This document shows positions 1-5,407 of a stretch of DNA of 5,407 bases, piece after piece (position 1 is the first letter of the stretch; the number at the start of each line of letters is the position of its first letter). Source of the stretch: Alphaproteobacteria bacterium (GTDB taxonomy: Bacteria; Pseudomonadota; Alphaproteobacteria; Rhodobacterales; Rhodobacteraceae); contig RFKM01000294.1 in the NCBI GenBank assembly GCA_003694465.1, positions 1 to 5,407 of the forward strand. The letters are read 5' to 3'. The notes under the pieces were generated by a model, which saw nothing but the letters and a program-made list of their open reading frames with translations, was not told where the DNA came from and made no database searches. Made by a program: the position numbers and the translations under genes.

Positions 1-206
1 CGTTCGAGCGCCTCGGCCACCTCGTCCGGGGTCCGGGCGCCGGAGAACAGGTCGTTGACAAGCCGCTGCTGACGGCCGCGACCGTTGGCCAGCATCACCC
101 CCTGGTCGAGCAGCAGGCCCTTGTGCTGCTGCAGATGCGCCTGGATCGAGCTGGTCGCGGTGCGGTGCACGCCGATGTGAACGAGCAGGGTGCGTTTGCT
201 GGTCAT
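1..206 (-). CDS. Sulfotransferase-like P-loop protein, N-terminal fragment
   Basis: The ATG at 206-204 opens a frame that stays open to the left edge (68 full codons), so the gene continues outside the window. The N-terminus begins with a beta strand leading into HIGVHRTATSSIQ (about residues 10-22). This matches the HIGxHKTGTTSIQ-type 5'-phosphosulfate-binding loop of sulfotransferase-fold proteins in alphaproteobacteria, which use PAPS or are uncharacterised relatives. The usual K-T-G-T core reads R-T-A-T here, so the loop Lys is Arg and the loop Gly is Ala. That could mean altered or lost PAPS binding. A purine stretch (GGGA) sits about 8 nt before the ATG. The gene has its own likely promoter in the 76-bp gap after the META-domain gene. 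The catalytic and 3'-phosphate-binding parts are not visible, so the acceptor cannot be named. Confidence 0.65.
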   Translation of the reverse strand, partial: MTSKRTLLVHIGVHRTATSSIQAHLQQHKGLLLDQGVMLANGRGRQQRLVNDLFSGARTPDEVAEALE

Positions 207-245
207 GTCACGATCCCGAAAGGCGCCCTGGGCGGCGTCGGGCCG

Positions 246-274
246 TGTCTAGCCGTTTGCCCGCGCCTTGCCAA
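246..274 (-). promoter_or_regulatory. Putative sigma-70-type promoter of the sulfotransferase-like gene
   Basis: On the minus strand TTGGCA (274-269; 5 of 6 to TTGACA) is followed by exactly 17 nt and then TAGACA (251-246; 3 of 6 to TATAAT). Transcription would start near 239, about 33 nt before the ATG at 206. The placement in the gap after the META gene stop (283) is sensible. The -10 box is weak, so this is a pattern match only. Confidence 0.35.
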
Positions 275-282
275 GAAACAGC

Positions 283-693
283 CTACGGGTCGCGCTCGAA
301 AGCCAGAACCGCGTGCCCGTTCGCCGGAACGAGCGTCATCCGGTCGGACACCGGGTCATAGGCGACCGAAACCGGCCCGGAGAGCGCCTCGAGCACGCGC
401 CGCTCCTGCTCCTCCAGATCGCCGGGGCAGGCCTTGCGGGTGCTGGCGAGGGGGCGGTTGAAATCGAGCATCCCCGGGGCGGCGACCACGGTTCCGGTGA
501 AGCGGTTGCACCCGGTGCTGCCGAACACCGCCCCGTCAGCCGAAAAGGCAATCCGCCCGCCGGGCAGGGCCTCCAGCCCCGCCACCGAGACAAGGCGCCA
601 GCCCGAGGCCTCGGTGCCTTCGGCCGTGGCCGGGGCGGCAAGGGCAAGAACAAGGGCGGCGGGCCAGACGGCCCTTGGCAAGAGATGTTTCAT
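283..693 (-). CDS. Secreted META-domain (HslJ-like) protein
   Basis: 136 aa. Residues 1-24 form a classic Sec signal peptide: a Lys/His/Arg N-region, an Ala/Leu/Val core, and ATA before E25. The mature protein is therefore predicted to be periplasmic. The rest (about 30-131) is a single META domain (PF03724, HslJ family): a W-x-L-V start at 32-35, the hallmark TGCNRF at 60-65, and the second conserved patch T-R-K-A-C-P at 85-90. C62 and C89 are the only cysteines of the mature protein and could form a disulfide in the periplasm (inference). In E. coli HslJ is heat-inducible and linked to novobiocin resistance; the molecular role of META domains is unknown. The start is well supported: AAGGAG lies 6-7 nt upstream of the ATG. 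That Shine-Dalgarno overlaps an inverted-repeat arm (see 703-742). The gene is divergent from mnmH, with 107 bp between starts. Confidence 0.85.
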   Translation of the reverse strand: MKHLLPRAVWPAALVLALAAPATAEGTEASGWRLVSVAGLEALPGGRIAFSADGAVFGSTGCNRFTGTVVAAPGMLDFNRPLASTRKACPGDLEEQERRVLEALSGPVSVAYDPVSDRMTLVPANGHAVLAFERDP

Positions 694-702
694 GGCGGCT
701 CT

Positions 703-742
703 CCTTGCGCCGGTCTGGCAAAGAGCGGCCCAAGGCGCAAGG
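703..742 (-). promoter_or_regulatory. Inverted repeat that could mask the META-gene ribosome binding site
   Basis: CCTTGCGCC (703-711) and GGCGCAAGG (734-742) are perfect 9-bp inverted arms with a 22-nt spacer. In a minus-strand transcript the 3' arm ends in AAGG, which is part of the AAGGAG Shine-Dalgarno of the META-domain gene. A folded leader would therefore hide the ribosome binding site. This needs transcription to begin upstream of 742. The same element also lies within the divergent promoter region and could instead be a protein-binding site. It is seen directly in the sequence; its function is inferred. Confidence 0.3.
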
Positions 743-800
743 GGCTCTGGCCTGTCGCCCCGTGCCGCGCTAGGAGGTGCCGACGGAAAAGAGGTCTGCC

Positions 801-1844
801 ATGCCGATCACGCTCGAAAGCCTTGCCGATCTTGGCACGCTCCCCTTCGACGACATCATCGACGTGCGCTCGCCCTCGGAATATGCCGAAGATCACATCC
901 CCGGCGCGCTCAGCCTGCCGGTGCTCTCGGACGAAGAGCGCGCGCGGGTGGGCACGATCTACGTTCAGGAGGCGCCGTTCAAGGCCCGCAAGGTGGGCGC
1001 GGCGCTGGTCTCGCGCAATGCCGCCCGCCACCTCGAAGGCCCGCTGGCCGAACGCAACGGCAGCTGGCGCCCGCTGGTCTATTGCTGGCGCGGCGGTCAG
1101 CGCTCGGGATCTTTCGCGGCGATCCTGCGCGAGATCGGCTGGCGCGTCGATACCATCAAGGGCGGCTACAAGAGCTACCGCGCGCTGGTGGTCCGGGCCC
1201 TTTACCAAACGCCCCTTGCGGCGCGGGTCGTCGTCATCGACGGCGGCACCGGCACGGCCAAGACCCGGCTGCTCCACGAGATGGCGGCGCAGGGCGCGCA
1301 GGTGATCGACCTCGAGGCGATGGCCGAGCACCGCGGTTCGGTCTTCGGGCCGATGGGGGAGCGCCAGCCCTCGCAGAAGGCCTTCGAGACACGCCTTGCC
1401 ATGGCGCTTTCCGCGCTCGATCCGGCGCGGCCGGTCTTCGTCGAGGCCGAAAGCTCGAAGATCGGGCAGGTTCTCGTTCCGCCGGAGCTGTGGAAGAAGA
1501 TGATCCGCGCCGGGCGCATCGAGATCGCGGCGCCGCTGGCCGCTCGCGCCGGGCATCTCGTCTCGCAATATCCCGACCTCACCTCGAACCCCGCCCGCCT
1601 CGATGCGATTCTCGACAAGCTCGTGCGCTTTCATGGCCGCGAGCGGGTGGCGCGCTGGCGGGCGCTGGCGGCGGCGGGCGATTTCGCCACCATGTCGGCG
1701 GAACTCATCGAAGAACATTACGACCCGCGCTACCGGCGGATCTCGCGCGACGAGGCCCCGCGCCTTGCCCGGCTCGACCTGCCCGACCTCGAACCGGCAA
1801 CGCTGGCCGAGGCGGCGGCGCGGATCATCGCCCTCGCCGGTTAG
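801..1844 (+). CDS. mnmH: tRNA 2-selenouridine synthase (MnmH/SelU)
   Basis: 347 aa, near full length for the family. MnmH replaces the sulfur of 2-thiouridine at wobble position U34 of certain tRNAs with selenium from selenophosphate (made by SelD), through a geranylated intermediate. Residues about 10-130 form a rhodanese domain: DVRSPSEY at 21-28, HIPGA at 32-36, and the active-site loop YCWRGGQRSGS with catalytic-type Cys95 (Cys97 in E. coli). Residues about 140-345 form the P-loop half. It has a Walker A-like GGTGTAKT at 148-155, in which the Gly before Lys is Ala, followed by the family signatures HRGSVFG, QPSQKAFE and VEAESSKIG. The ATG at 801 is preferred over an in-frame GTG at 777 because AAAAGAGG (787-794) is well spaced before it and family homology starts there. 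The gene is monocistronic here, divergent from the META gene and convergent with the TIGR02186-type gene. No clear intrinsic terminator is visible in the 57-bp gap after its stop. Confidence 0.93.
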   Translation: MPITLESLADLGTLPFDDIIDVRSPSEYAEDHIPGALSLPVLSDEERARVGTIYVQEAPFKARKVGAALVSRNAARHLEGPLAERNGSWRPLVYCWRGGQRSGSFAAILREIGWRVDTIKGGYKSYRALVVRALYQTPLAARVVVIDGGTGTAKTRLLHEMAAQGAQVIDLEAMAEHRGSVFGPMGERQPSQKAFETRLAMALSALDPARPVFVEAESSKIGQVLVPPELWKKMIRAGRIEIAAPLAARAGHLVSQYPDLTSNPARLDAILDKLVRFHGRERVARWRALAAAGDFATMSAELIEEHYDPRYRRISRDEAPRLARLDLPDLEPATLAEAAARIIALAG

Positions 1845-1901
1845 AGGATGTCGCGCTGACCCGAATACGGTGGCTTGGGACGCTTCAGCGAATCTGCGCC
1901 G

Positions 1902-2675
1902 CTAGCTGTTGAAGAACACCCGGAAGAAGGTCGAGGCGCCCCAGCCCGCCGCCACGGCGATGGCCAGCGACATCAGCCCGTAGAGCACCGCCTGTTCGTG
2001 GGCGAGCTTGTAGAGCCAGCGCTCGAGGCCGACCTTGTGCACGTCGATCGAGGAAACGGTTTCGGTCACCACCTTGCCACCGCGGGTGAGGAAGATCCGC
2101 GTCTCATAGGTGCCTTCGGTGAGGTTCGCCGGCAGTTCGATGCGGGCATCGAAGAGGGTGTTTTCGCGCAGCGTCACGCCGCCTTCGTCAAGCTTGTAGA
2201 GCCCGCTTTTCTCGCGGATCCGCCGCACCGCCTCGGCGAAGTTTTCCGGGTCTTCGACCTGGGAGCGGTCATAGATCTTGATCGAGGCCGGAATCGAGAT
2301 GTGCAACAGCTTGTCGACGTTCTCGGAGACGAGATCGTGGAACGGGCCGGTCGTGGCGATGGCATAGAAGGTTGGCGCCGAGCTGACCTCGACGGCATCG
2401 GTGTTCACCCAGATGCCCATGCGCTTTTCCTTGCGGCGCACGGTGATCGGCTCGGACGGGCCCTCGACGGTGACGATCACCCCCATGTCGCCTTCGGGTA
2501 TCGGCGCATCGCGCTTGATGGCGCCGAAGATCAGGATCTCGGAGCCGACAAAGGTCGCCGTGATCTGGACGGCGTTCTGGCTCAGCCCGGCGACGAGCGA
2601 TTCGGCCCGTGCTGCGCCCGCCGGCAGGAAGACGGTGGCAAACAGGGCCACGATGAGCGCGGTGAAACGTGTCAT
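1902..2675 (-). CDS. TIGR02186-type membrane-anchored periplasmic protein
   Basis: 257 aa. A Sec signal peptide covers residues 1-24 (hydrophobic core TALIVALFATVF, cleavage after AARA). A long soluble, beta-rich region of about 200 residues follows, and a single hydrophobic helix at about 230-251 ends in a short FFNS tail. The predicted topology is a periplasmic domain anchored at its C-terminus. From memory of the family, the overall shape, length and motifs such as GSEILIFGAIKRD fit the alphaproteobacterial TIGR02186 family, whose function is unknown. It starts one base after the preceding permease stops (TGA-C-ATG). A G6 run inside the last permease codons (2689-2684) acts as the likely ribosome binding site, 8 nt from the ATG. 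This tight coupling suggests it is a partner of the permease, perhaps a periplasmic substrate-handling or stabilising subunit (inference). The mature part has no cysteine and no obvious cofactor motif. Confidence 0.8.
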   Translation of the reverse strand: MTRFTALIVALFATVFLPAGAARAESLVAGLSQNAVQITATFVGSEILIFGAIKRDAPIPEGDMGVIVTVEGPSEPITVRRKEKRMGIWVNTDAVEVSSAPTFYAIATTGPFHDLVSENVDKLLHISIPASIKIYDRSQVEDPENFAEAVRRIREKSGLYKLDEGGVTLRENTLFDARIELPANLTEGTYETRIFLTRGGKVVTETVSSIDVHKVGLERWLYKLAHEQAVLYGLMSLAIAVAAGWGASTFFRVFFNS

Positions 2676-2676
2676 G

Positions 2677-3591
2677 TCAATGGCCCCCCGGCCCGATCGA
2701 GTAAGGTTCGGACGGCTCCAGCAGCAGGTCGAGCCCGAGCTTGATGCAGACCCCGAGCACCATCATGGCGAGCAGCACCCGCAGCTGTTCGGCGCGCATC
2801 TTCAGCCCCACCCGGGTTCCGAGCTGGGCGCCGATGACGCCCCCGGTCAGCAGAAGCAGCGCCAGCGCGATGTCGACGGTGTGGTTGGTGGTGGCATGCA
2901 TCATCGTGGTAAAGGCGGTGGTCACGATGATCTGGAACAACGAGGTGCCGACGACGACCTTCGTCGGCATGCCGAGAATGTAGATCATCGCCGGAACCAT
3001 GATGAAACCGCCGCCCACGCCCATGATCGCGGCGAGGATGCCGACCACGACCCCGATCATCAGTGGCGGGATCGCCGAGATGTAGAGGCCGGAGGCGCGA
3101 AACTTCATCTTGAAGGGCAGGGCGTGCACCCAGTTGTGCCGGCGCCGCGTCGGCATCGGGGCGCCGCCCCGGCTCTTCATGAGCGCGCGCACGGATTCGA
3201 TGAACATCAGCCCACCGACAATGCCGAGAAAGACCACGTAGGAGAGCTTGACCAGCAGGTCCACCTGCCCCATCGCCTTCAGGGAGTTGAAGATCTGGAT
3301 GCCGAGGCCGGCGCCGAGCAGGCCACCGGTCTGCAGGACGATCCCCATCTTGATGTCGACGGTGCGCCGGCGCAGATGCGCCAGAACCCCCGAAAACGAC
3401 GAGGCGACGATCTGGTTCGCCTCGGTCGCCACCGCTACCGCCGGCGGAATGCCGATGAAAAAGAGCATCGGAGTCAGCAGGAAGCCGCCGCCAACGCCGA
3501 ACATCCCCGACAGGAATCCCACCAGCCCCCCGAGCCCGAGGAGCAGATAGGCGTTGACCGAGATTTCGGCGATCGGGAGGTAGATCTGCAT
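2677..3591 (-). CDS. TauE/SafE-family (TSUP) permease, second copy
   Basis: 304 aa, an integral inner-membrane protein of PF01925 (TauE/SafE, formerly DUF81). Members move sulfite, sulfonates or other sulfur and organic anions, usually outward. The protein has the two-fold repeat of the family: SGMFGVGGGF (28-37) opens the first half and MGVGGGF (190-196) the second. A basic linker with R-R-R-H-N-W (149-154) lies between them, probably cytoplasmic by the positive-inside rule. About eight hydrophobic helices are visible. It aligns end to end with the upstream permease (3700-4611), with clearly more than half of the positions identical by eye, so the two are tandem paralogs. The ATG at 3591 is supported by the matching start of the paralog (Y-L-P-I-A-E-I-S at 4-11 in both), but no good Shine-Dalgarno precedes it. 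Translation may depend on re-initiation after the short frame at 3600-3695. The substrate is not readable from the sequence. Confidence 0.9.
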   Translation of the reverse strand: MQIYLPIAEISVNAYLLLGLGGLVGFLSGMFGVGGGFLLTPMLFFIGIPPAVAVATEANQIVASSFSGVLAHLRRRTVDIKMGIVLQTGGLLGAGLGIQIFNSLKAMGQVDLLVKLSYVVFLGIVGGLMFIESVRALMKSRGGAPMPTRRRHNWVHALPFKMKFRASGLYISAIPPLMIGVVVGILAAIMGVGGGFIMVPAMIYILGMPTKVVVGTSLFQIIVTTAFTTMMHATTNHTVDIALALLLLTGGVIGAQLGTRVGLKMRAEQLRVLLAMMVLGVCIKLGLDLLLEPSEPYSIGPGGH

Positions 3592-3599
3592 GGCGCCGT

Positions 3600-3695
3600 C
3601 TATAACTTCAAGAATGTGAATAGGTCCAGCACATTCATTTCGTCGCAGCGTTGCGTCAAGAAAGAAATCTTCGCTTCGCGTGTGGTCAGAGACAT
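3600..3695 (-). CDS. Possible 31-aa leader or coupling ORF between the two permeases
   Basis: The ATG at 3695 lies 4 nt after the TAA of the upstream permease (TAA-GGAA-ATG). A G6 run in that gene's last codons (3708-3703) ends 7 nt before it. The start of the TIGR02186-type gene has the same arrangement. The frame ends at TAG (3602-3600), 8 nt before the ATG of the second permease, which has no good ribosome binding site of its own. The peptide begins MSLTTREAKI, has one Cys at position 17 and no membrane segment, and resembles nothing I recognise. At about 45% GC it is much AT-richer than its neighbours and uses codons such as TTA and CTA, so it may be plain intergenic DNA. If real, its role could be translational coupling rather than the peptide itself. 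Confidence 0.25.
   Translation of the reverse strand: MSLTTREAKISFLTQRCDEMNVLDLFTFLKL
3612..3636. repeat. Inverted repeat GAATGTG-N11-CACATTC, possible operator
   Basis: Perfect 7-bp arms at 3612-3618 and 3630-3636 with an 11-nt spacer lie in the AT-rich gap 21-45 nt before the second permease start. On the minus strand a -35-like TTGACG (3659-3654) places a poor -10 (GAATGT) exactly on one arm. The site could be an operator over an internal promoter, or a small hairpin in the leader. No regulator is encoded in the window. Confidence 0.3.
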
Positions 3696-3699
3696 TTCC

Positions 3700-4611
3700 T
3701 TACCCCCCAACGATCGAATACACCTCTGCCGGGGGCAGCGCCAGCTCGACGGCGATTTTCACGCTGACCGCCAGAACCAGCCCGGCCAGCAGCACCCGCA
3801 GGGTTTCGGCATCAAGCTTCGCGCCGAGCCGGGTGCCGATCTGGGCGCCGACGACGCCGCCGATCAGCAGGTAGAAGGCCATCACGAAATCGACGGTGAA
3901 GTTGGTCGTGGCCTGCATCATGGTCGTGAAGCCGGCCAGAAAGGTGATCTGGAAGAGCGAGGTTCCGATGACCGTCTTGGTCGGCATGTTGAGCAGGTAG
4001 ATCATCGCCGGCACCATGATGAACCCGCCGCCAACCCCCATGATCGCCGCCATCACCCCCACCAGCACGCCGATGCCGAGCGGCGGAATGACCGAGATGT
4101 AAAGCCCCGAGGCGCGGAACCGGTAGCGGAAGGGCAGCCCGTGAATCCAGTTGTGGTGCTTGCGCTTGATCGAGACCTTGCCGGCCGACTTGCGCCGGCG
4201 CAGGGCCGTCAGCGCCTCGACCATCATCAGCGCGCCGATGGTCCCGAGCAGCCCGACATAGGAAAGCTTGATGACAAGGTCGATCTGCCCGAGCGTGGTC
4301 AGCCAGTGGAACAGGCGCACCCCGAAGAACGAGCCCGCCAGCCCGCCGATCAGCAGCGCGATACCCATGGGGAAATCGACCGTCTTGCGCCGAAGATGGG
4401 CCAGCAGGCCGGAAAACGACGAGCCGACGATCAGGTTGCCCTGAGTGCCGACGGCAATGGTCGAAGGAATGCCGATCATGAACAGAAGCGGCGTGAGGAT
4501 GAACCCGCCGCCAACGCCAAACAGCCCCGACATCACCCCGACAACGAGGCCAAGACCGAAGAGAACGGGGACCGAGGCCGAAATCTCGGCAATGGGGAGG
4601 TAGGTGTGCAT
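3700..4611 (-). CDS. TauE/SafE-family (TSUP) permease, first copy
   Basis: 303 aa, an inner-membrane permease of PF01925 and a paralog of the gene at 2677-3591. It has the same layout: an N-terminal Y-L-P-I-A-E-I-S (4-11), GLFGVGGGF (29-37) in the first half, a basic linker ending H-H-N-W (152-155), the conserved FRASGLYIS (165-173), and MGVGGGF (191-197) in the second half. About eight hydrophobic helices are seen. The frame stays open upstream to 5025, but the ATG at 4611 is chosen because GGGAA (4623-4619) sits 7 nt before it, the paralog starts at the same place, and the upstream extension is low-complexity Arg/Pro/Ala sequence. It is the first gene after the 130-bp gap behind rimI and probably heads the permease operon. 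The two copies may form a hetero-oligomer or handle different anions (inference). Names such as sulfite exporter are family-level only. Confidence 0.9.
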   Translation of the reverse strand: MHTYLPIAEISASVPVLFGLGLVVGVMSGLFGVGGGFILTPLLFMIGIPSTIAVGTQGNLIVGSSFSGLLAHLRRKTVDFPMGIALLIGGLAGSFFGVRLFHWLTTLGQIDLVIKLSYVGLLGTIGALMMVEALTALRRRKSAGKVSIKRKHHNWIHGLPFRYRFRASGLYISVIPPLGIGVLVGVMAAIMGVGGGFIMVPAMIYLLNMPTKTVIGTSLFQITFLAGFTTMMQATTNFTVDFVMAFYLLIGGVVGAQIGTRLGAKLDAETLRVLLAGLVLAVSVKIAVELALPPAEVYSIVGG

Positions 4612-4673
4612 ATTCAGATTCCCGGATATGTTCTGTCCGTAGTCCCATATTGGGCGAAGGAAAAGGGTTTGGG

Positions 4674-4683
4674 GGAAATTTCC
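4674..4683. repeat. Perfect 10-bp palindrome GGAAATTTCC
   Basis: It lies in the rimI-permease gap, 63-72 nt before the permease ATG. A second, imperfect palindrome CCCATATTGGG sits at 4644-4654. Both are in the zone where a promoter and operator for the permease operon would be expected, but no convincing -35/-10 pair was found. Short palindromes like these can arise by chance. Confidence 0.2.
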
Positions 4684-4707
4684 GCAGGGCAAACGTGCAG
4701 AATGCCG

Positions 4708-4725
4708 GTTCACGACTTCGTGAAC
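4708..4725. repeat. Near-perfect 18-bp palindrome GTTCACGACTTCGTGAAC
   Basis: Arms GTTCACGA and TCGTGAAC flank a 2-nt centre, 17-34 nt after the rimI stop on the minus strand. As RNA it would fold to a 7-bp stem with a 4-nt loop, but no T-run follows on either strand, so it is not a standard intrinsic terminator. It may help end or stabilise the tsaB-rimI transcript, or act as an operator for the permease operon. Confidence 0.35.
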
Positions 4726-4741
4726 ACGCCCGCCGGCCTTG

Positions 4742-5158
4742 TCACCGCGCCAGCGCCTTGTCCATGAGCAGCGCATCGACCCGCCCGCCGCCGGCAAGGG
4801 CGTAGTAGCCGGGGCGGCGGCCCGTCTCTTGCCAGCCGGCGGCTGCATAGAGCGCCCGCGCCGCGGCATTGTCTTCGGCCACCTCCAGAAAACCGCGCGC
4901 GGCGCCGCGGCGGGCGGCCTCGGCCTCGAAGGCGGCGAGCAGGGCGCGCCCCCGGCCCTGCCGGCGGGCCTCGGGGGCAACGGCGATGGTGAGCAGTTCC
5001 GCCTCTCCGGCAATGGCCCGCCCAAGGGCGAACCCGGACGGGCCAGTCACCGCGAATCCGCCGGGCGTGTCCATCAGCGCCGCGATTTCGGCCGCGCTCC
5101 ACGGGCGCTCGCGCGGGAAGGCGCGGGCATGAAGAGCGGCCATTTGCGCCGGTGTCAT
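4742..5158 (-). CDS. rimI: Ribosomal protein S18-alanine N-acetyltransferase RimI (GNAT)
   Basis: 138 aa, close to the 148 aa of E. coli RimI. RimI acetylates the N-terminal alanine of ribosomal protein S18 with acetyl-CoA in the cytosol. The acetyl-CoA-binding motif A reads L-T-I-A-V-A-P-E followed by R-R-Q-G-R-G (65-70). The family region L-E-V-x-x-x-N-x-x-A-x-x-L-Y-x-x-x-G-W runs from 91 to 109. E92 and Y104 keep the 12-residue spacing of the catalytic Glu103/Tyr115 reported for the Salmonella/E. coli enzyme. A Gly-Tyr-Tyr (117-119) matches the usual RimI YY motif. Its ATG overlaps the tsaB stop (ATGA), and there is no good Shine-Dalgarno, so it is probably translated by coupling. The tsaB-rimI pairing is common in bacteria and supports the RimI assignment over a generic GNAT. 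Confidence 0.85.
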   Translation of the reverse strand: MTPAQMAALHARAFPRERPWSAAEIAALMDTPGGFAVTGPSGFALGRAIAGEAELLTIAVAPEARRQGRGRALLAAFEAEAARRGAARGFLEVAEDNAAARALYAAAGWQETGRRPGYYALAGGGRVDALLMDKALAR

Positions 5159-5407
5159 GGCAGGATCACCGGCGCCGGGTCGCGCGGGGGGGCGGCATCG
5201 GCGGCGCGCAGGTAAAGGGGGGCCGGGCGCGGGAACGGCCCGCCGCCGGCCAGCCGCGCCGCGGCAACGCGCCCGATGGCGACCACGAGCTCGGCCGGGG
5301 CAAGGCGGGGTGCGCGCGGCAGGTCGAGCCAGACGGGCGCATCGGCATCGGCAAGGAAGGGCGCTTCGGCGCCGTCGGGGCCGAAAACCTGCCCGTGGCG
5401 CATCCCC
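5155..5407 (-). CDS. tsaB: TsaB, tRNA t6A37 biosynthesis protein, C-terminal fragment
   Basis: Only about the last 84 codons are in the window; the gene continues past the right edge. The ATG at 5403 is an internal Met, not the start. TsaB is an ASKHA-fold, non-catalytic partner of TsaD. With TsaE and TsaC it makes threonylcarbamoyladenosine at A37 of ANN-decoding tRNAs. Recognition rests on the C-terminal end P-L-Y-L-R-A-A-D-A-A-P-P-R-D, which matches the typical TsaB tail (PxYLRxxDA), and on the 4-bp stop/start overlap with rimI, a usual neighbour. The N-terminal nucleotide-binding half cannot be checked. Confidence 0.82.
   Translation of the reverse strand, partial: GMRHGQVFGPDGAEAPFLADADAPVWLDLPRAPRLAPAELVVAIGRVAAARLAGGGPFPRPAPLYLRAADAAPPRDPAPVILP

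Noticed and set aside
777..800. GTG start for mnmH at 777
   Set aside because: Its only purine stretch is too close to the GTG, while the ATG at 801 has a well-spaced AAAAGAGG and matches the usual family N-terminus.
690..1718. 342-codon minus-strand frame antisense to mnmH
   Set aside because: No recognisable domain; the mnmH frame carries rhodanese and P-loop motifs.
1854..1890. CGCTGA...TCAGCG inverted repeat between mnmH and the convergent TIGR02186-type gene as a terminator
   Set aside because: The stem is only 6 bp with a 25-nt spacer and no T-run on either strand; too weak to call.
434..1912. 492-codon plus-strand frame overlapping mnmH, and the similar 268-1305 frame
   Set aside because: Ala/Arg/Pro/Gly low-complexity translation in an alternate frame of mnmH and antisense to the META gene; typical high-GC shadow.
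1875..2744. 289-codon plus-strand frame opposite the TIGR02186-type gene
   Set aside because: The composition is Asp/Arg/Gly/His-rich shadow sequence; the opposite strand has a signal peptide, a C-terminal helix and a coupled start.
2401..4767. 788-codon plus-strand open frame antisense to both permeases
   Set aside because: It is rich in His, Asp, Arg, Gln and Glu with no domain, and mirrors the GC-rich codons of the permease genes. Its internal self-similarity comes from the two paralogs. The minus-strand genes have clear family motifs.
4612..5025. N-terminal extension of the first permease up to 5025
   Set aside because: It would overlap most of rimI on the same strand, reads as Arg/Pro-rich sequence, and the paralog starts at the position equivalent to 4611.

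Overview
The window looks like chromosomal DNA from a high-GC alphaproteobacterium, most likely Rhodobacteraceae (Rhodobacter/Rhodovulum/Paracoccus-like). This rests on codon use, on the style of the proteins (TsaB C-terminus, short RimI), and on an inner-membrane TSUP transporter next to a TIGR02186-type protein. The family-level placement is an inference. No mobile element, CRISPR array, tRNA or rRNA was seen.

Left part (1-1844): the minus strand carries the first 68 codons of a sulfotransferase-like P-loop protein that runs off the left edge. A plausible sigma-70-type promoter lies just upstream of it. Next on the minus strand is a small secreted META-domain (HslJ-like) protein. A 107-bp divergent spacer separates it from mnmH/selU on the plus strand, the tRNA 2-selenouridine synthase. 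The META-gene side of this spacer holds a perfect 9-bp inverted repeat whose 3' arm overlaps the Shine-Dalgarno sequence.

Right part (1902-5407), all minus strand, read from right to left: the end of tsaB (t6A tRNA modification) overlaps rimI by ATGA. A 130-bp palindrome-rich spacer follows. Then come two tandem paralogous TauE/SafE (TSUP) permeases and a signal-peptide plus C-terminal-anchor protein of the TIGR02186 type. The second permease and the TIGR02186-type gene are one base apart (TGA-C-ATG). The two permeases are separated by a 108-bp AT-rich gap that holds a possible 31-codon ORF and a 7-bp inverted repeat.

The most interesting unit is the permease-permease-TIGR02186 cluster. It looks like a co-translated membrane system, plausibly for export of sulfite, a sulfonate or another sulfur anion, with a periplasm-facing partner. 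The rest is housekeeping: two tRNA-modification genes, RimI and a META-domain protein.
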